Assembly: GCA_955652215.1 (NCBI GenBank)
Contig: CATPAX010000025.1
Location: 1-8,234 of the forward strand
DNA: 8,234 nt
DNA from: an uncultured Solirubrobacteraceae bacterium
Lineage (GTDB): Bacteria; Actinomycetota; Thermoleophilia; Solirubrobacterales; Solirubrobacteraceae
Reading direction: 5' to 3'
Shown: positions 1-7,024 of the stretch, one piece after another
Numbering within the stretch: position 1 is the first letter of the stretch
Layout: each line of letters begins with the position of its first letter
The notes under the pieces: generated by a model
Seen by the model: the letters and a program-made list of their open reading frames with translations, nothing else
What the model was told of the DNA's origin: nothing
Databases searched by the model: none
Translations under genes and position numbers: made by a program

Positions 1-652
1 ACGCGGCATCGCGCAAGGTGTTCGCGATCTCCGACTCGGGGATCCCGAACAGCCGCAGAAACCCGGTCCGGTACTCGGTTGCCGATGCGATTGCCGCCTG
101 GAAGGCGTCGGTGGCCCGGGCCCTGGCCCACATCGGATGAAGCTCGCGGGGCGGGCCTGGCAGGACGACCACCGTAGGCCCGGCGTCCGCCCTCGGCGGA
201 ACCACGAGCCCGGGGGCCGTGCCCACCGGGTCGAGCACTGTCGAGCCGCGCGGGATCACCGCCTGCTTTCGGTTCGATGCCCTGATCGCCTCCGGGTCGA
301 GATCAGGCCAGCGGCTCATCATCGGCCGCAGGATCTCGGCGATCCTCTGCTCGAGCGCCTCGTCGAGCACCATCTCCCGGCGGGCGAAACGCCCTACGAC
401 CTCGGCCGTGAGATCGTCGGCGGTGGGCCCGAGTCCACCGCTGGTGACGATCAACGCCATCCCCTCCCTGGCCATGTACTGAAGAGCAGCGAGGAGATCG
501 GAGGGCCGGTCCCCGACGATCTCGATCATCCCCGGGTCGACCCCGATCTCGCGTAGACGCTCGGAGAGCCAGGGCCCGTTACGGTCGGAGATGATCCCCG
601 ACAGCACCTCGGTGCCCGTGATCAGGATCCCCGCCCTCGGCTTTTCGCTCAT
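1..652 (-). CDS. cinA: CinA-family protein, N-terminal part (C-terminus outside window)
   Basis: The 217 visible codons form the MoCF-like (molybdopterin-binding fold) N-terminal domain of CinA, about residues 6-175, and the start of the following domain. Visible family motifs are GTEVLSG (13-19) followed by [18 protein letters not shown] (70-80), DPVGTAPG (141-148), PGPPREL (165-171) and [12 protein letters not shown] (199-210). In the characterised family, the N-terminal domain has ADP-ribose pyrophosphatase activity and a separate C-terminal domain deamidates nicotinamide mononucleotide. That second domain would lie left of the window, so its presence is unknown. The ATG at 650-652 overlaps the TGA of the upstream RodZ-like gene as ATGA, which suggests translational coupling; no strong Shine-Dalgarno precedes it. 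In Actinobacteria cinA usually lies near ftsK and upstream of recA, which fits this neighbourhood. Family assignment is secure; in vivo role is inferred. Confidence 0.9.
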   Translation of the reverse strand, partial: MSEKPRAGILITGTEVLSGIISDRNGPWLSERLREIGVDPGMIEIVGDRPSDLLAALQYMAREGMALIVTSGGLGPTADDLTAEVVGRFARREMVLDEALEQRIAEILRPMMSRWPDLDPEAIRASNRKQAVIPRGSTVLDPVGTAPGLVVPPRADAGPTVVVLPGPPRELHPMWARARATDAFQAAIASATEYRTGFLRLFGIPESEIANTLRDAA

Positions 653-1410
653 AGGCATCGGGGCTGATGCGCTGGAGCGAGCGGCGCGGTGTGCCCCGGC
701 TCAAGGAGATATCCGATCGAGCTCGCCGAGCTCCCGACTGAGACGGGTTTTCCGTCGACCTTCATCTGAACCGAGTTGTTACCCAGTGTCAGGAGCAGCT
801 TGCGGGAGGTTTCGGTCGGGATCGGTTGCCCGGAGCTGAAGATCCGTCCGGGAATCAGTTGCGTGCCCTTGCCGTTGACCAGACACACGTACACCGCGCC
901 CGTCGGGACAAGTTGCAAGGTCACCGCCTGCGGTTTCCGCGCTGCCGGGACCGCCACGTGGCGGTGGTGGACATGGTGGACCTTCGGCGGCGCCTTGACC
1001 TGGGTTGTCGTGCTGGGGCTCGGCTTCTTGCCTCCCAAGCCGACGATGAACAGCGCCGCCACGATCGCCAGGAGAACGATTCCGATCAATGCCCATGGGG
1101 GGAGCAATGGCCCTCGCGGAGTCCGGTCCCGGTCGCGACTTCGCGAGGCGATGGGACGCACTTCCTGATCACTCGGACGCTCATATCGCTGCTTGAACTC
1201 ATCGACCAGCATCCGGCTGTCGAGCCCCAGGTAGTCGCCGTAGGTCCGCAGGAAGCTCCGCGCGTAGATCGGTCCGGGGAGCAGGTCCCACTCTTCGTTC
1301 TCGATGGCGCGCAGATACTTTGCGCGAATCTTCGTGCTGGCCTCGACCTCGCTGATATCGATCCGCGCACGCATCCGCGCCTCGCGCAAAGTGGTGCCGA
1401 TGTCCGCCAT
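649..1410 (-). CDS. RodZ-like protein: N-terminal HTH, one TM segment, C-terminal extracytoplasmic domain
   Basis: The 253-residue protein has a RodZ-type helix-turn-helix of the HTH_25 class at about residues 3-75. It has the typical pattern [22 protein letters not shown], then [35 protein letters not shown] basic juxtamembrane stretch (about 85-100) precedes a single TM helix at about 105-125. A Pro/Thr/His-rich linker (128-160, with HHVHHRH at 145-151) leads to a beta-rich domain (about 162-240) resembling the DUF4115 domain of RodZ homologues. In characterised bacteria RodZ links MreB-type cytoskeleton to the elongation machinery. In this lineage the role could be shape, envelope or regulatory; the HTH of RodZ binds MreB rather than DNA in the studied cases. 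The ATG at 1408-1410 puts the HTH at the usual distance from the N-terminus, although the upstream bases lack a clear ribosome-binding site. It is followed without a gap by cinA (4-base overlap). Confidence 0.82.
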   Translation of the reverse strand: MADIGTTLREARMRARIDISEVEASTKIRAKYLRAIENEEWDLLPGPIYARSFLRTYGDYLGLDSRMLVDEFKQRYERPSDQEVRPIASRSRDRDRTPRGPLLPPWALIGIVLLAIVAALFIVGLGGKKPSPSTTTQVKAPPKVHHVHHRHVAVPAARKPQAVTLQLVPTGAVYVCLVNGKGTQLIPGRIFSSGQPIPTETSRKLLLTLGNNSVQMKVDGKPVSVGSSASSIGYLLEPGHTAPLAPAHQPRCL

Positions 1411-1552
1411 CAGCTGCGAAGGCTACGTGGTCTCAGAGGCGCGGATTCGCAAAGAATCCCCGCTTGCACGGAGCTGGCTCCGGCGCCGGTGACATGTCGC
1501 TCGAGGCCGCTCTGGCGACCTTGGTGATCGAGCTCCTGGCCCGAGCGAGCGC
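1411..1552. other. Intergenic region upstream of the RodZ-like gene
   Basis: This is a 142-base gap between two minus-strand genes. It carries a hairpin at 1439-1463 and a perfect 10-bp palindrome (CCGGCGCCGG) at 1480-1489. I see no convincing -35/-10 pair, no T-rich intrinsic terminator after the propeller gene, and no tRNA-like fold. It probably holds the promoter of the rodZ-cinA unit. Confidence 0.5.
1439..1463 (-). repeat. Imperfect inverted repeat (hairpin) in the leader of the RodZ-like gene
   Basis: GGATTC (1443-1448) pairs with GAATCC (1454-1459) around a 5-base loop, and three more pairs (1439-1441 with 1461-1463) follow after a C-C mismatch. It lies 29 bases upstream of the RodZ-like start codon on the minus strand. 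There is no T tract on either side, so it does not look like a rho-independent terminator. It could be an operator or a leader RNA structure; function is unknown. Confidence 0.4.
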
Positions 1553-2623
1553 TCAGACACCCGGGATGGCGATGCGCCTCAGGCCGCCGCGCGCGGAGGT
1601 CGCCCAGATGACGCCGCGGCGCACGACGAGAAGCGAATCGAGACCGTGCCCGGTCCGGATGCGGCGGATCGAGAAGTGTCGATCGATTCTGAGAATGCGG
1701 CCGCTGCGCAGGTCGGCCACGAGCAGAGCCCCGTCGGCGTAGAGGACTTGATAGGGCGCTCCCCGCAGGCGGAGCTGATATCTGACGGAACCGGTGCGCT
1801 GGTCGACGGCGGTCAGTCTTGCCACCGATGTGCTGACCCAGCTGTTTGGGCCACCGGCGGGAGAGCGCATGGCGTACCCCCCGAGGATCCACACCAGGCC
1901 CCCGCCGACGGCGAGCGCGTCGGCGGTGACTCGGTGGCTGAATTGCGCGGTGAGGGAATGGATGTGAAGCTGCCCGCCGTTGCGGCCCACGTGGCCGAGG
2001 CCGAGTACGTCCTCGGCCACCCAGACGCCGCGTGAGTCAGCCGCGAGCTCGCCAGTGGCGTACGCCGGCGCCGCGATCGTCCTCGTGAGTAACCCGGAGC
2101 GGGCGTCGATCTGAGCCAGCCGGCCCCGCGCCGTCGATACCCAGACCGATCCCCCGCCGGCGCTCATGCTCGAGGGCAGAAAGGCGCTGTCGCCGGGCGC
2201 GAATGGGCGCGGGAGCTTCAGCCCCACGCTGGCCACAATGCGACCGCTCCCAGGATCGATCCGGTCAACGCTCCCGGTCCAGAAGTCGGCGAGCCACAGC
2301 GCACCATCGGCTAATGCGAGCGCTCCCGGAGTTCCCATCGGGATCCGTCTGAGCACCTTTCCGCCAGGCGTGCTGAGCTGCACCAGGCCCCCGAAGCTCC
2401 GTGCGCGGTCGCAGGCACGCCAGCAGCTGAGCACCCAAATAGAGCCCCGGAAGAACACCGCCTGCTGCGGAGCCCCCAGTGCGCTCCGCAGCAGCGCAGC
2501 CTTTCGCTCGGGCGCCGTATGCGACGGCGATGCCGCCGCCAGCGCAATTAACGAGGCCAGTGTCGCCAGTGCGGCCCGGAGCAAAGGCCGCGGCCTGTCG
2601 GTGGTCGCACGTTTCTCGAGCAT
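1553..2623 (-). CDS. Secreted seven-bladed beta-propeller protein (Vgb/YncE-like fold)
   Basis: From the ATG at 2621-2623 the product has 356 residues. An N-terminal signal peptide is likely: basic n-region ending RPRPLLR, hydrophobic core about residues 14-31, Ala/Ser-rich cleavage zone 29-37. No lipobox is seen. Seven repeats of a G-x-(V/L)-W-(V/L)-x strand occur near residues 60, 107, 158, 199, 242, 298 and 337. Most are followed by a partner strand such as GSVDRIDPGSGRIV or GRLAQIDARSGLLT, giving a seven-bladed propeller like streptogramin lyase (Vgb) or YncE/NHL-type proteins. The residues are not sufficient to claim lyase activity, and many such proteins are uncharacterised surface binders. 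C67 and C71 in blade 1 (SCWRACD) could form a disulfide. A GTG at 2651-2653 would add ten residues; ATG is preferred because it gives a normal-length n-region, but neither start has a good Shine-Dalgarno. The gene is divergent from the ABC exporter operon. Confidence 0.75.
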   Translation of the reverse strand: MLEKRATTDRPRPLLRAALATLASLIALAAASPSHTAPERKAALLRSALGAPQQAVFFRGSIWVLSCWRACDRARSFGGLVQLSTPGGKVLRRIPMGTPGALALADGALWLADFWTGSVDRIDPGSGRIVASVGLKLPRPFAPGDSAFLPSSMSAGGGSVWVSTARGRLAQIDARSGLLTRTIAAPAYATGELAADSRGVWVAEDVLGLGHVGRNGGQLHIHSLTAQFSHRVTADALAVGGGLVWILGGYAMRSPAGGPNSWVSTSVARLTAVDQRTGSVRYQLRLRGAPYQVLYADGALLVADLRSGRILRIDRHFSIRRIRTGHGLDSLLVVRRGVIWATSARGGLRRIAIPGV

Positions 2624-2715
2624 GTGCGCCGGCGCACTCAGACCGTCAGTCACTGCAACGACTACGCCGCCGATCCGGCTCGAGGTCCCATCAAGCTAGG
2701 GGATGCCTGACGCTG

Positions 2716-2732
2716 CCGCCCGTCACGGGCGG
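2716..2732. repeat. Perfect 7-bp inverted repeat, candidate operator
   Basis: CCGCCCG (2716-2722) and CGGGCGG (2726-2732) form a perfect dyad around a 3-base centre (TCA). It ends immediately before the extended -10-like element for the ABC operon. It has no T run after it and no gene before it to terminate, so an operator is more likely than a terminator. The high GC of the genome makes chance dyads more common. Confidence 0.4.
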
Positions 2733-2741
2733 TGCTAGGCT
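2733..2741 (+). promoter_or_regulatory. Possible extended -10 element for the ABC exporter operon
   Basis: TGCTAGGCT reads as an extended -10 (TGn followed by TAGGCT at 2736-2741). No -35 hexamer stands at the normal 16-18 base spacing; TGACGC at 2708-2713 is about 22 bases away, too far for a standard promoter. If real, transcription would start near 2748 and leave a leader of about 94 bases before ATG 2842. Confidence 0.3.
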
Positions 2742-2841
2742 TCGAGGCCGCATGTTGCTTCGACGCTGACACCACAGCCGCTCTGGCCGAGCACCGCCTC
2801 GGTCGATGAGCCCTGGTCACACCGTCCCTGCAGGAGCAAGC

Positions 2842-3627
2842 ATGCAAGCAGTCGAAGTAAAGGATCTCGAGAAGTCTTTCCATGGCCGGCGCCGAGGGCA
2901 CGGTCGCCCGGTGTCAGCGCTCGCGGAGGTCTCGTTCACGATCGCTCCTGGCGAGTGCATGGCTGTGCTCGGCCAGAATGGGTCGGGCAAGTCGACCCTC
3001 GTCCGAATTCTCTCGACGTTGGTGCTCCCCGATGCGGGATCAGCGAGCGTGTTCGGATACGACGTGGAGCGCGAGGCTCAGGCGGTTCGGGGACTGGTCA
3101 ACCGTGTGTCGGTGGAGGCGTCGTTCTTCAAACGCATGTCCGCGATCGAGAACCTTTCCTACGCGGCGCGGTTCTATGGCCTGACGCCTGCGGTCACGCG
3201 TACGCGCATCCCCGAGATCCTCGAGCGCATCGGGTTTCCCGTCGCGCGCGCCTCGGAGCCGATGCAAGATCTCTCTCGCGGTATGCAGCAGAAGGTCGCG
3301 CTGGCGCGGGCGCTGCTCACCTCCCCCGTGCTGCTGCTGCTCGACGAGCCGACCACCGGCCTCGATCCTCGCTCCAAGCGAGAGGTGCAGGCGGTAATCC
3401 GGGAGCTGCTCGACGCACACGACACCACGATCCTGCTGTGCACGCATGACCTGGACGAGGCGCAGGCGCTCGCCGAGCGGGTCGGGATCCTGCATGCCGG
3501 AGAACTGCTCGCGCTCGCCCCGCCTCGCGAGATCCTCGAACGCTATGGCGTCGCGACGCTCGAGGAGGCGTTCTTCTCGGCGACGGGGAGCACCGTCGAC
3601 GAAGAACAGGAGGAGGTCACAGCATGA
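2842..3627 (+). CDS. ABC transporter ATP-binding protein (ABC-2 exporter type)
   Basis: The 261-residue ATPase is expected to drive export by the membrane protein encoded next to it. It has an A-loop region near the N-terminus, Walker A GQNGSGKST (44-52), the ABC signature as LSRGM (144-148), Walker B LLLLDE (164-169) with catalytic E169, a TTGLD D-loop (171-175) and the H-loop H202 (CTHDLDEAQAL). The Q-loop is odd: where most relatives have Gln it reads VSVEASFFKRMSAIENL (89-105), with no Gln. An acidic tail (252-258) ends the protein. The start at 2842 is chosen because GGAG (2833-2836) sits five bases upstream and the sequence then opens with the family-typical MQAVEVKDLEKSF. An upstream in-frame ATG at 2806 would add 12 residues and has no ribosome-binding site. 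The stop overlaps the permease start (ATGA). The substrate cannot be told from sequence; relatives include drug, lipid and polysaccharide exporters. Confidence 0.92.
   Translation: MQAVEVKDLEKSFHGRRRGHGRPVSALAEVSFTIAPGECMAVLGQNGSGKSTLVRILSTLVLPDAGSASVFGYDVEREAQAVRGLVNRVSVEASFFKRMSAIENLSYAARFYGLTPAVTRTRIPEILERIGFPVARASEPMQDLSRGMQQKVALARALLTSPVLLLLDEPTTGLDPRSKREVQAVIRELLDAHDTTILLCTHDLDEAQALAERVGILHAGELLALAPPREILERYGVATLEEAFFSATGSTVDEEQEEVTA
3611..3617 (+). promoter_or_regulatory. Strong ribosome-binding site for the ABC permease
   Basis: AGGAGGT lies inside the 3' end of the ATPase gene, six bases before the permease ATG at 3624. It is the best Shine-Dalgarno match noticed at any start in this window. 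With the ATGA overlap it supports coupled translation of the two transporter subunits. Confidence 0.75.
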
Positions 3628-4517
3628 AGTCCGCTGGCAAGGACTCACTCTCGGCGTTGGCGCAGGGCAGCGGCGTCCCGAACGTCCTCGGGGCACGGAG
3701 CGGCATGCGGCGCCAGCTGATCGGAATGGCCGGAATCGTCGAGCGCAACAGCTACCTGATCATGCGCTACGGGTGGTGGGAGCTCGCGTTCTTCGTCTGG
3801 ACGGTCGCCAACACGCTGACCATCACGTTCATCGCGAAAGGGGTGAAGGCCACTGGCGGTCATCTGAACGTCGAGCGGACCACCACGACCCTTCTGATCG
3901 GTGCCGTGATCTGGTCATACCTGGGGATCATCTTCGAGATCCTCACCGAGACCGTGGCCTGGGAGCGGTGGGAGGGGACGATCGAATACACCTTCATGGC
4001 GCCGCTCGCCCGGGCGGTACACCTTGGCGGCATGGGCCTGTTCGCGGTGCTCTATGGCTTGGTGCGCACAGCGCTGGTGTTCGCCGTGGTCTCGCTGTTC
4101 TTCGGCCTGCACTTCTCGCAGGCCGACTTCGTCACCGCCTTCGTGCTCCTGGCGGTGGCTTCGTTCTCGTTCGTGGGCGTGGGAATGGTGACCGCGGTCC
4201 TGCCGCTGATCTCCCCGGAGAAAGGCGCCCAGTTCGGGTTCGTCGCGCAAGGGCTGCTGCTCGTCCTCTCCGGCGTCTACTACCCGGTGTCCGTGATGCC
4301 GCATTGGATGCAGTGGCTCTCGACCATCTCGCCCGCCACCTATGCGCTCCGCGGGATCCGGGCGGCGATCATCAACGGCGCCGGCCTGGACAGCCGGTGG
4401 GGAGACCTGTGGCCGCTGCTGGTGCTCGCGCTCGTCACCATCCCGCTTGGGCTCCTGGTCTTCCGAACCGGAGAGCGCTACGCGAAGCGCCACGGGAAGC
4501 TGAAGCGTTCGGGTTAG
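3624..4517 (+). CDS. ABC-2 type transporter permease
   Basis: This 297-residue integral membrane protein is the partner of the ATPase just upstream (4-base ATGA overlap). A cytoplasmic N-terminus of about 50 residues precedes six predicted membrane segments near 52-71, 89-107, 134-160, 166-195, 203-223 and 262-281. This is the usual count for ABC-2 permeases, half-size subunits that dimerise. The stretch EKGAQFGFVAQ followed by LLLVLSGVYYPVSVMPHWMQWLSTISPATYALRGIR (199-246) is the conserved ABC-2 C-terminal signature region. The short amphipathic MRYGWWELAFF at the membrane entry and the ETVAWERWEGTIEY loop (108-121) are typical coupling segments. The C-terminal tail is basic (ERYAKRHGKLKRSG). 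The TAG stop (4515-4517) overlaps the TAA stop of convergent ftsK. Substrate is unknown; no accessory membrane-fusion protein is present in the window. Confidence 0.9.
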   Translation: MKSAGKDSLSALAQGSGVPNVLGARSGMRRQLIGMAGIVERNSYLIMRYGWWELAFFVWTVANTLTITFIAKGVKATGGHLNVERTTTTLLIGAVIWSYLGIIFEILTETVAWERWEGTIEYTFMAPLARAVHLGGMGLFAVLYGLVRTALVFAVVSLFFGLHFSQADFVTAFVLLAVASFSFVGVGMVTAVLPLISPEKGAQFGFVAQGLLLVLSGVYYPVSVMPHWMQWLSTISPATYALRGIRAAIINGAGLDSRWGDLWPLLVLALVTIPLGLLVFRTGERYAKRHGKLKRSG

Positions 4518-6925
4518 AGGTCGCCGAGCTCGGGTGAGCCCGAGCCGTGCGAACGACTGCTGAGCGCTTCTGCCTCGGCCAGGTGGGAGAGGATCCGCGG
4601 CAGGTCGGCTTCACTGACCAGAACCTGGCGGGGCTTGGATCCCTCATACCCAGAGATGATCCCGCGGCGCTCAAGCATGTCGATCAGCCTTCCCGCTCGC
4701 GTGTATCCCAGCCGCAGGCGGCGCTGGAGCATCGAAGTCGACGCGGTACCCATCTGCGCCACAAGCGAGATCGCCTCATCGAGCAGCGGGTCCTCATCGG
4801 GATTGAAGGCCTCATCGCCGGACGCTTCGTCCGCCTCGCCCGGTACCTCTTCGAGCAGCTCCTGGTGGAACTCGGGCTCGCCCTGCCGGCGCCACGCGTC
4901 GGTCAGCTCGGCGATCTGCGCCTCGTCGATCAGCGCTCCCTGGATCCGCTGAAGCTTGCTCGAGCCGACCGGCGAGAACAGCATGTCTCCCTGACCGAGG
5001 AGTGACTCGGCGCCATTCTGGTCGAGGATCACCCGTGAATCAACCTGACTCGATACCGCGAATGCGATCCGCGACGGGACGTTGGCCTTGATCAGCCCAG
5101 TGATCACGTCGACCCGCGGTGACTGAGTCGCGAGCACCATGTGGATGCCGGCCGCGCGCGCCTTCTGGGCCAATCGAATAATCGAGTCCTCGACGTCGGC
5201 GGGAGCGACGATCATCAGGTCGGCGAGCTCGTCGATCACGCACAGGACGTAGGGCAGCGGTGGCTCACCCCGCTCGACCCGCGAGCGGTTGAGCTCGGGC
5301 AGGTTGCGCGTGCGCGCCATCAGCATCGTCGCGTAGCGCTGCTCCATCTCCTTGACAAGGTTCTGCAGGGCGTTGGCCGCCATCCGCGGGCTCGTGATCA
5401 CCGGCGTCAGCAGATGCGGAATCCCCTCGTAGTGGTTCAGCTCGACTTGCTTGGGGTCGACCAGCACGAAGCGGACATCGTGCGGGCTGGCGCGAAGCAG
5501 GATGCTCGAGAGCATCGCGTTGATGCACGCAGACTTCCCGGCCCCCGTTGTCCCCGCAACGAGAATGTGCGGCATCTTCGCGAGATCGGCCCCGATCGCC
5601 CGCCCGGCGATGTCCTTACCGAGCCAGACAGTAAGTGGCGACCAGTCGGAGGGAGGCTCCTGGAAAACGTCACCCAGGTGCACGATCCGGCGCCGCGCGT
5701 TGGGCACCTCGACGCCCACGGCCTGCTTACCGGGGATCGGAGCGAGGATGCGAATGTCGGTCGCGGCCAGTGCATACGCCAGGTCGTCCTTGAGCTGGGC
5801 CACCTTCGCGACCTTCGTTCCGGGAGCGAGGCGCAGCTCGTAACGCGTGATGTGCGGGCCAGTGACCCGGCCGATCACTTTCGCTTCGATTCCGAAGTGT
5901 CCGAGCGCCTCGACCAGCGTCGCCGCCACCTGCTCCTGCCCGGCGGTGTCCGGCTTCGCGGCCTCGCCGGTGGAGCGGACCAGGACTCGCGCGGAAGGCA
6001 CGCGCCAGTTGAAACCGGGGTCGTCGGTGATCGAGGCTCGGAAGCGGCCCTGGGGAGTGAGATCGGCGGGGGCCGCACTCGCCGCGACGCCGTTCTCGAT
6101 CGGCTCGACTTCTAGCGGCTCCGCTTCTCTCTCGGGCATCGGCTCCTCGTTCGGGGGCGCCTCCACGTGAGTTGCGCGCACCACCAGCTCCGCGGTGTCG
6201 GGCTCCGGGGGAAGGATCGACTCGGATGGAGTGCTCCACGCTGCCGCTTTGCGTCCGGCTGCCGTTGCGGGTCGCTGCACGCCGGTCCGCAGCTCCTCTG
6301 TTGAGCGCTTCAACGCGCGGCTGGTTGTAGCGACGCTCGATCCAGTGGCCCTCGCCAGGCCGGCGATCGTCGCGCCGGTCAGGAGAATCAGCCCGGCAAG
6401 CACCAGGAACACCGCCAAGATGTGCGCGCCGAGATTCGAGAGCAGGTGCGAGGTCACCCACAGCTCTGCCTGCCCGAGGATTCCGCCCCGGCGCTCCATG
6501 GCCGCAGCCCTCCAGAAGCCGTGAGGGACTGCACCCGGACCGATCCCGAGCGTCCCCGCTGCGAGCGCCAGCGTCAGGCCGGCGATCAGGCAAGCCACGC
6601 CGGCACGGATCGGGCGCCCTGGTGGACGAATCTCCCGCGCCAGCACGAGCCCCCCAGCTACTGCAAGCGCTACCGGTATCGCGTATCCCAGCGCGCCGAG
6701 CGCAAACCTGGCTCCTTCGATCAGCCGGCTCCCGAGCACGCCGCCGGACCAGTGCAGGTACGCGACTCCCGCCAGGAAGAGCCCCAACGCGATCAGCGCA
6801 AGGGCGATGATGTCGACGTGGTGAGGCTCGAGCGCCGACCATGGCACCCGCAGTCCAGGACGGCTGGCGAGCAGGGACCGCCTAGCGCGACGCGCCGGTC
6901 GCTTGCGTCTCTTGCGGGCAGCCAT
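4514..6925 (-). CDS. ftsK: DNA translocase FtsK/SpoIIIE
   Basis: The 803-residue protein is a septal DNA pump that moves chromosome termini during division. A very basic N-terminus (ARKRRKRPARRARR) precedes four membrane segments near 38-58, 76-97, 110-130 and 168-190. A Pro/Glu/Ala-rich linker follows (about 205-295). The motor starts with an alpha domain (about 325-410, including TGPHITRYELRLAPGTKVAKV). The RecA-like beta domain has Walker A GTTGAGKS (458-465), VDPK (489-492), Walker B IDELADLM (564-571) and ATQSPRVDVITGLIKANVPSRIAF (599-622). The C-terminal winged-helix gamma domain (about 713-770, GYTRAGRLIDMLERRGII) is the DNA-orientation reader in E. coli and Bacillus. The linker is short, as in SpoIIIE and unlike E. 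coli FtsK. The ATG at 6923-6925 is preferred; a TTG two codons earlier (6931) is possible. Neither start has a close Shine-Dalgarno. Full length, all key residues present. Confidence 0.96.
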   Translation of the reverse strand: MAARKRRKRPARRARRSLLASRPGLRVPWSALEPHHVDIIALALIALGLFLAGVAYLHWSGGVLGSRLIEGARFALGALGYAIPVALAVAGGLVLAREIRPPGRPIRAGVACLIAGLTLALAAGTLGIGPGAVPHGFWRAAAMERRGGILGQAELWVTSHLLSNLGAHILAVFLVLAGLILLTGATIAGLARATGSSVATTSRALKRSTEELRTGVQRPATAAGRKAAAWSTPSESILPPEPDTAELVVRATHVEAPPNEEPMPEREAEPLEVEPIENGVAASAAPADLTPQGRFRASITDDPGFNWRVPSARVLVRSTGEAAKPDTAGQEQVAATLVEALGHFGIEAKVIGRVTGPHITRYELRLAPGTKVAKVAQLKDDLAYALAATDIRILAPIPGKQAVGVEVPNARRRIVHLGDVFQEPPSDWSPLTVWLGKDIAGRAIGADLAKMPHILVAGTTGAGKSACINAMLSSILLRASPHDVRFVLVDPKQVELNHYEGIPHLLTPVITSPRMAANALQNLVKEMEQRYATMLMARTRNLPELNRSRVERGEPPLPYVLCVIDELADLMIVAPADVEDSIIRLAQKARAAGIHMVLATQSPRVDVITGLIKANVPSRIAFAVSSQVDSRVILDQNGAESLLGQGDMLFSPVGSSKLQRIQGALIDEAQIAELTDAWRRQGEPEFHQELLEEVPGEADEASGDEAFNPDEDPLLDEAISLVAQMGTASTSMLQRRLRLGYTRAGRLIDMLERRGIISGYEGSKPRQVLVSEADLPRILSHLAEAEALSSRSHGSGSPELGDL

Positions 6926-6931
6926 GTCCAA

Positions 6932-7024
6932 GGGGGTGGCTTCGACACCTGCCGCCCAGCTCCTTCAGAGGGCGCCGCGGTCTCGCGCCCAGACCGCTGG
7001 GGGCCCCTACCATCTGGAGTCGTC
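6932..7024. promoter_or_regulatory. Divergent region between ftsK and the response regulator
   Basis: This short region of about 93-99 bases must hold the promoters of both ftsK and the two-component operon. On the plus strand TACCAT (7008-7013) resembles a -10 element (TAnnnT), but no -35 is evident. It would start transcription only a few bases before ATG 7025, giving a very short leader. GGAG at 7016-7019, five bases before the ATG, is a good ribosome-binding site and could argue against a leaderless message. AAGGAG occurs on the minus strand about 35 bases before the ftsK start, too far to serve it. Confidence 0.4.

Larger units (their letters stand above)
2624..2841. promoter_or_regulatory. 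Divergent intergenic control region between propeller gene and ABC exporter
   Basis: This region lies between the start of the minus-strand propeller gene (ATG 2623, or GTG 2653) and the plus-strand ABC ATPase (ATG 2842). It must contain promoters for both directions unless the propeller gene is read from elsewhere. It includes a perfect inverted repeat (2716-2732), an extended -10-like element on the plus strand (2733-2741) and a weaker TAGCTT hexamer on the minus strand (2698-2693). No small gene is evident. Confidence 0.5.

Noticed and set aside
826..1527. Long plus-strand open frame antisense to the RodZ-like gene
   Set aside because: Its translation is Arg/Pro/Ala-rich with no domain pattern and it lies opposite a recognisable family; long antisense frames are expected in GC-rich DNA.
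1411..1552. tRNA or small RNA gene in the gap before the RodZ-like gene
   Set aside because: No cloverleaf, no conserved T-loop sequence and no CCA-like end could be found on either strand.
1553..2623. Annotation as a streptogramin (virginiamycin B) lyase resistance gene
   Set aside because: The propeller fold is shared by many families; catalytic residues could not be confirmed by eye and the signal peptide points to an extracytoplasmic role.
2716..2732. Inverted repeat as an intrinsic terminator
   Set aside because: No T run follows on either strand and no gene ends next to it; both flanking genes start away from it.
3446..4537. 363-codon plus-strand frame over the permease gene
   Set aside because: It is an out-of-frame, Arg/Gly-rich shadow of the clearly membrane-spanning permease and shows no fold or motif.
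5141..6115. Large plus-strand frame (324 codons) opposite ftsK; likewise a minus-strand frame at 5727-6842
   Set aside because: Both are shadow frames of the intact FtsK protein with low-complexity Arg/Asp-rich translations.
6422..7024. Upstream in-frame extension of the response regulator to 6422
   Set aside because: The extra 201 residues lie antisense to ftsK and have no domain; ATG 7025 has a ribosome-binding site and gives the standard family length.
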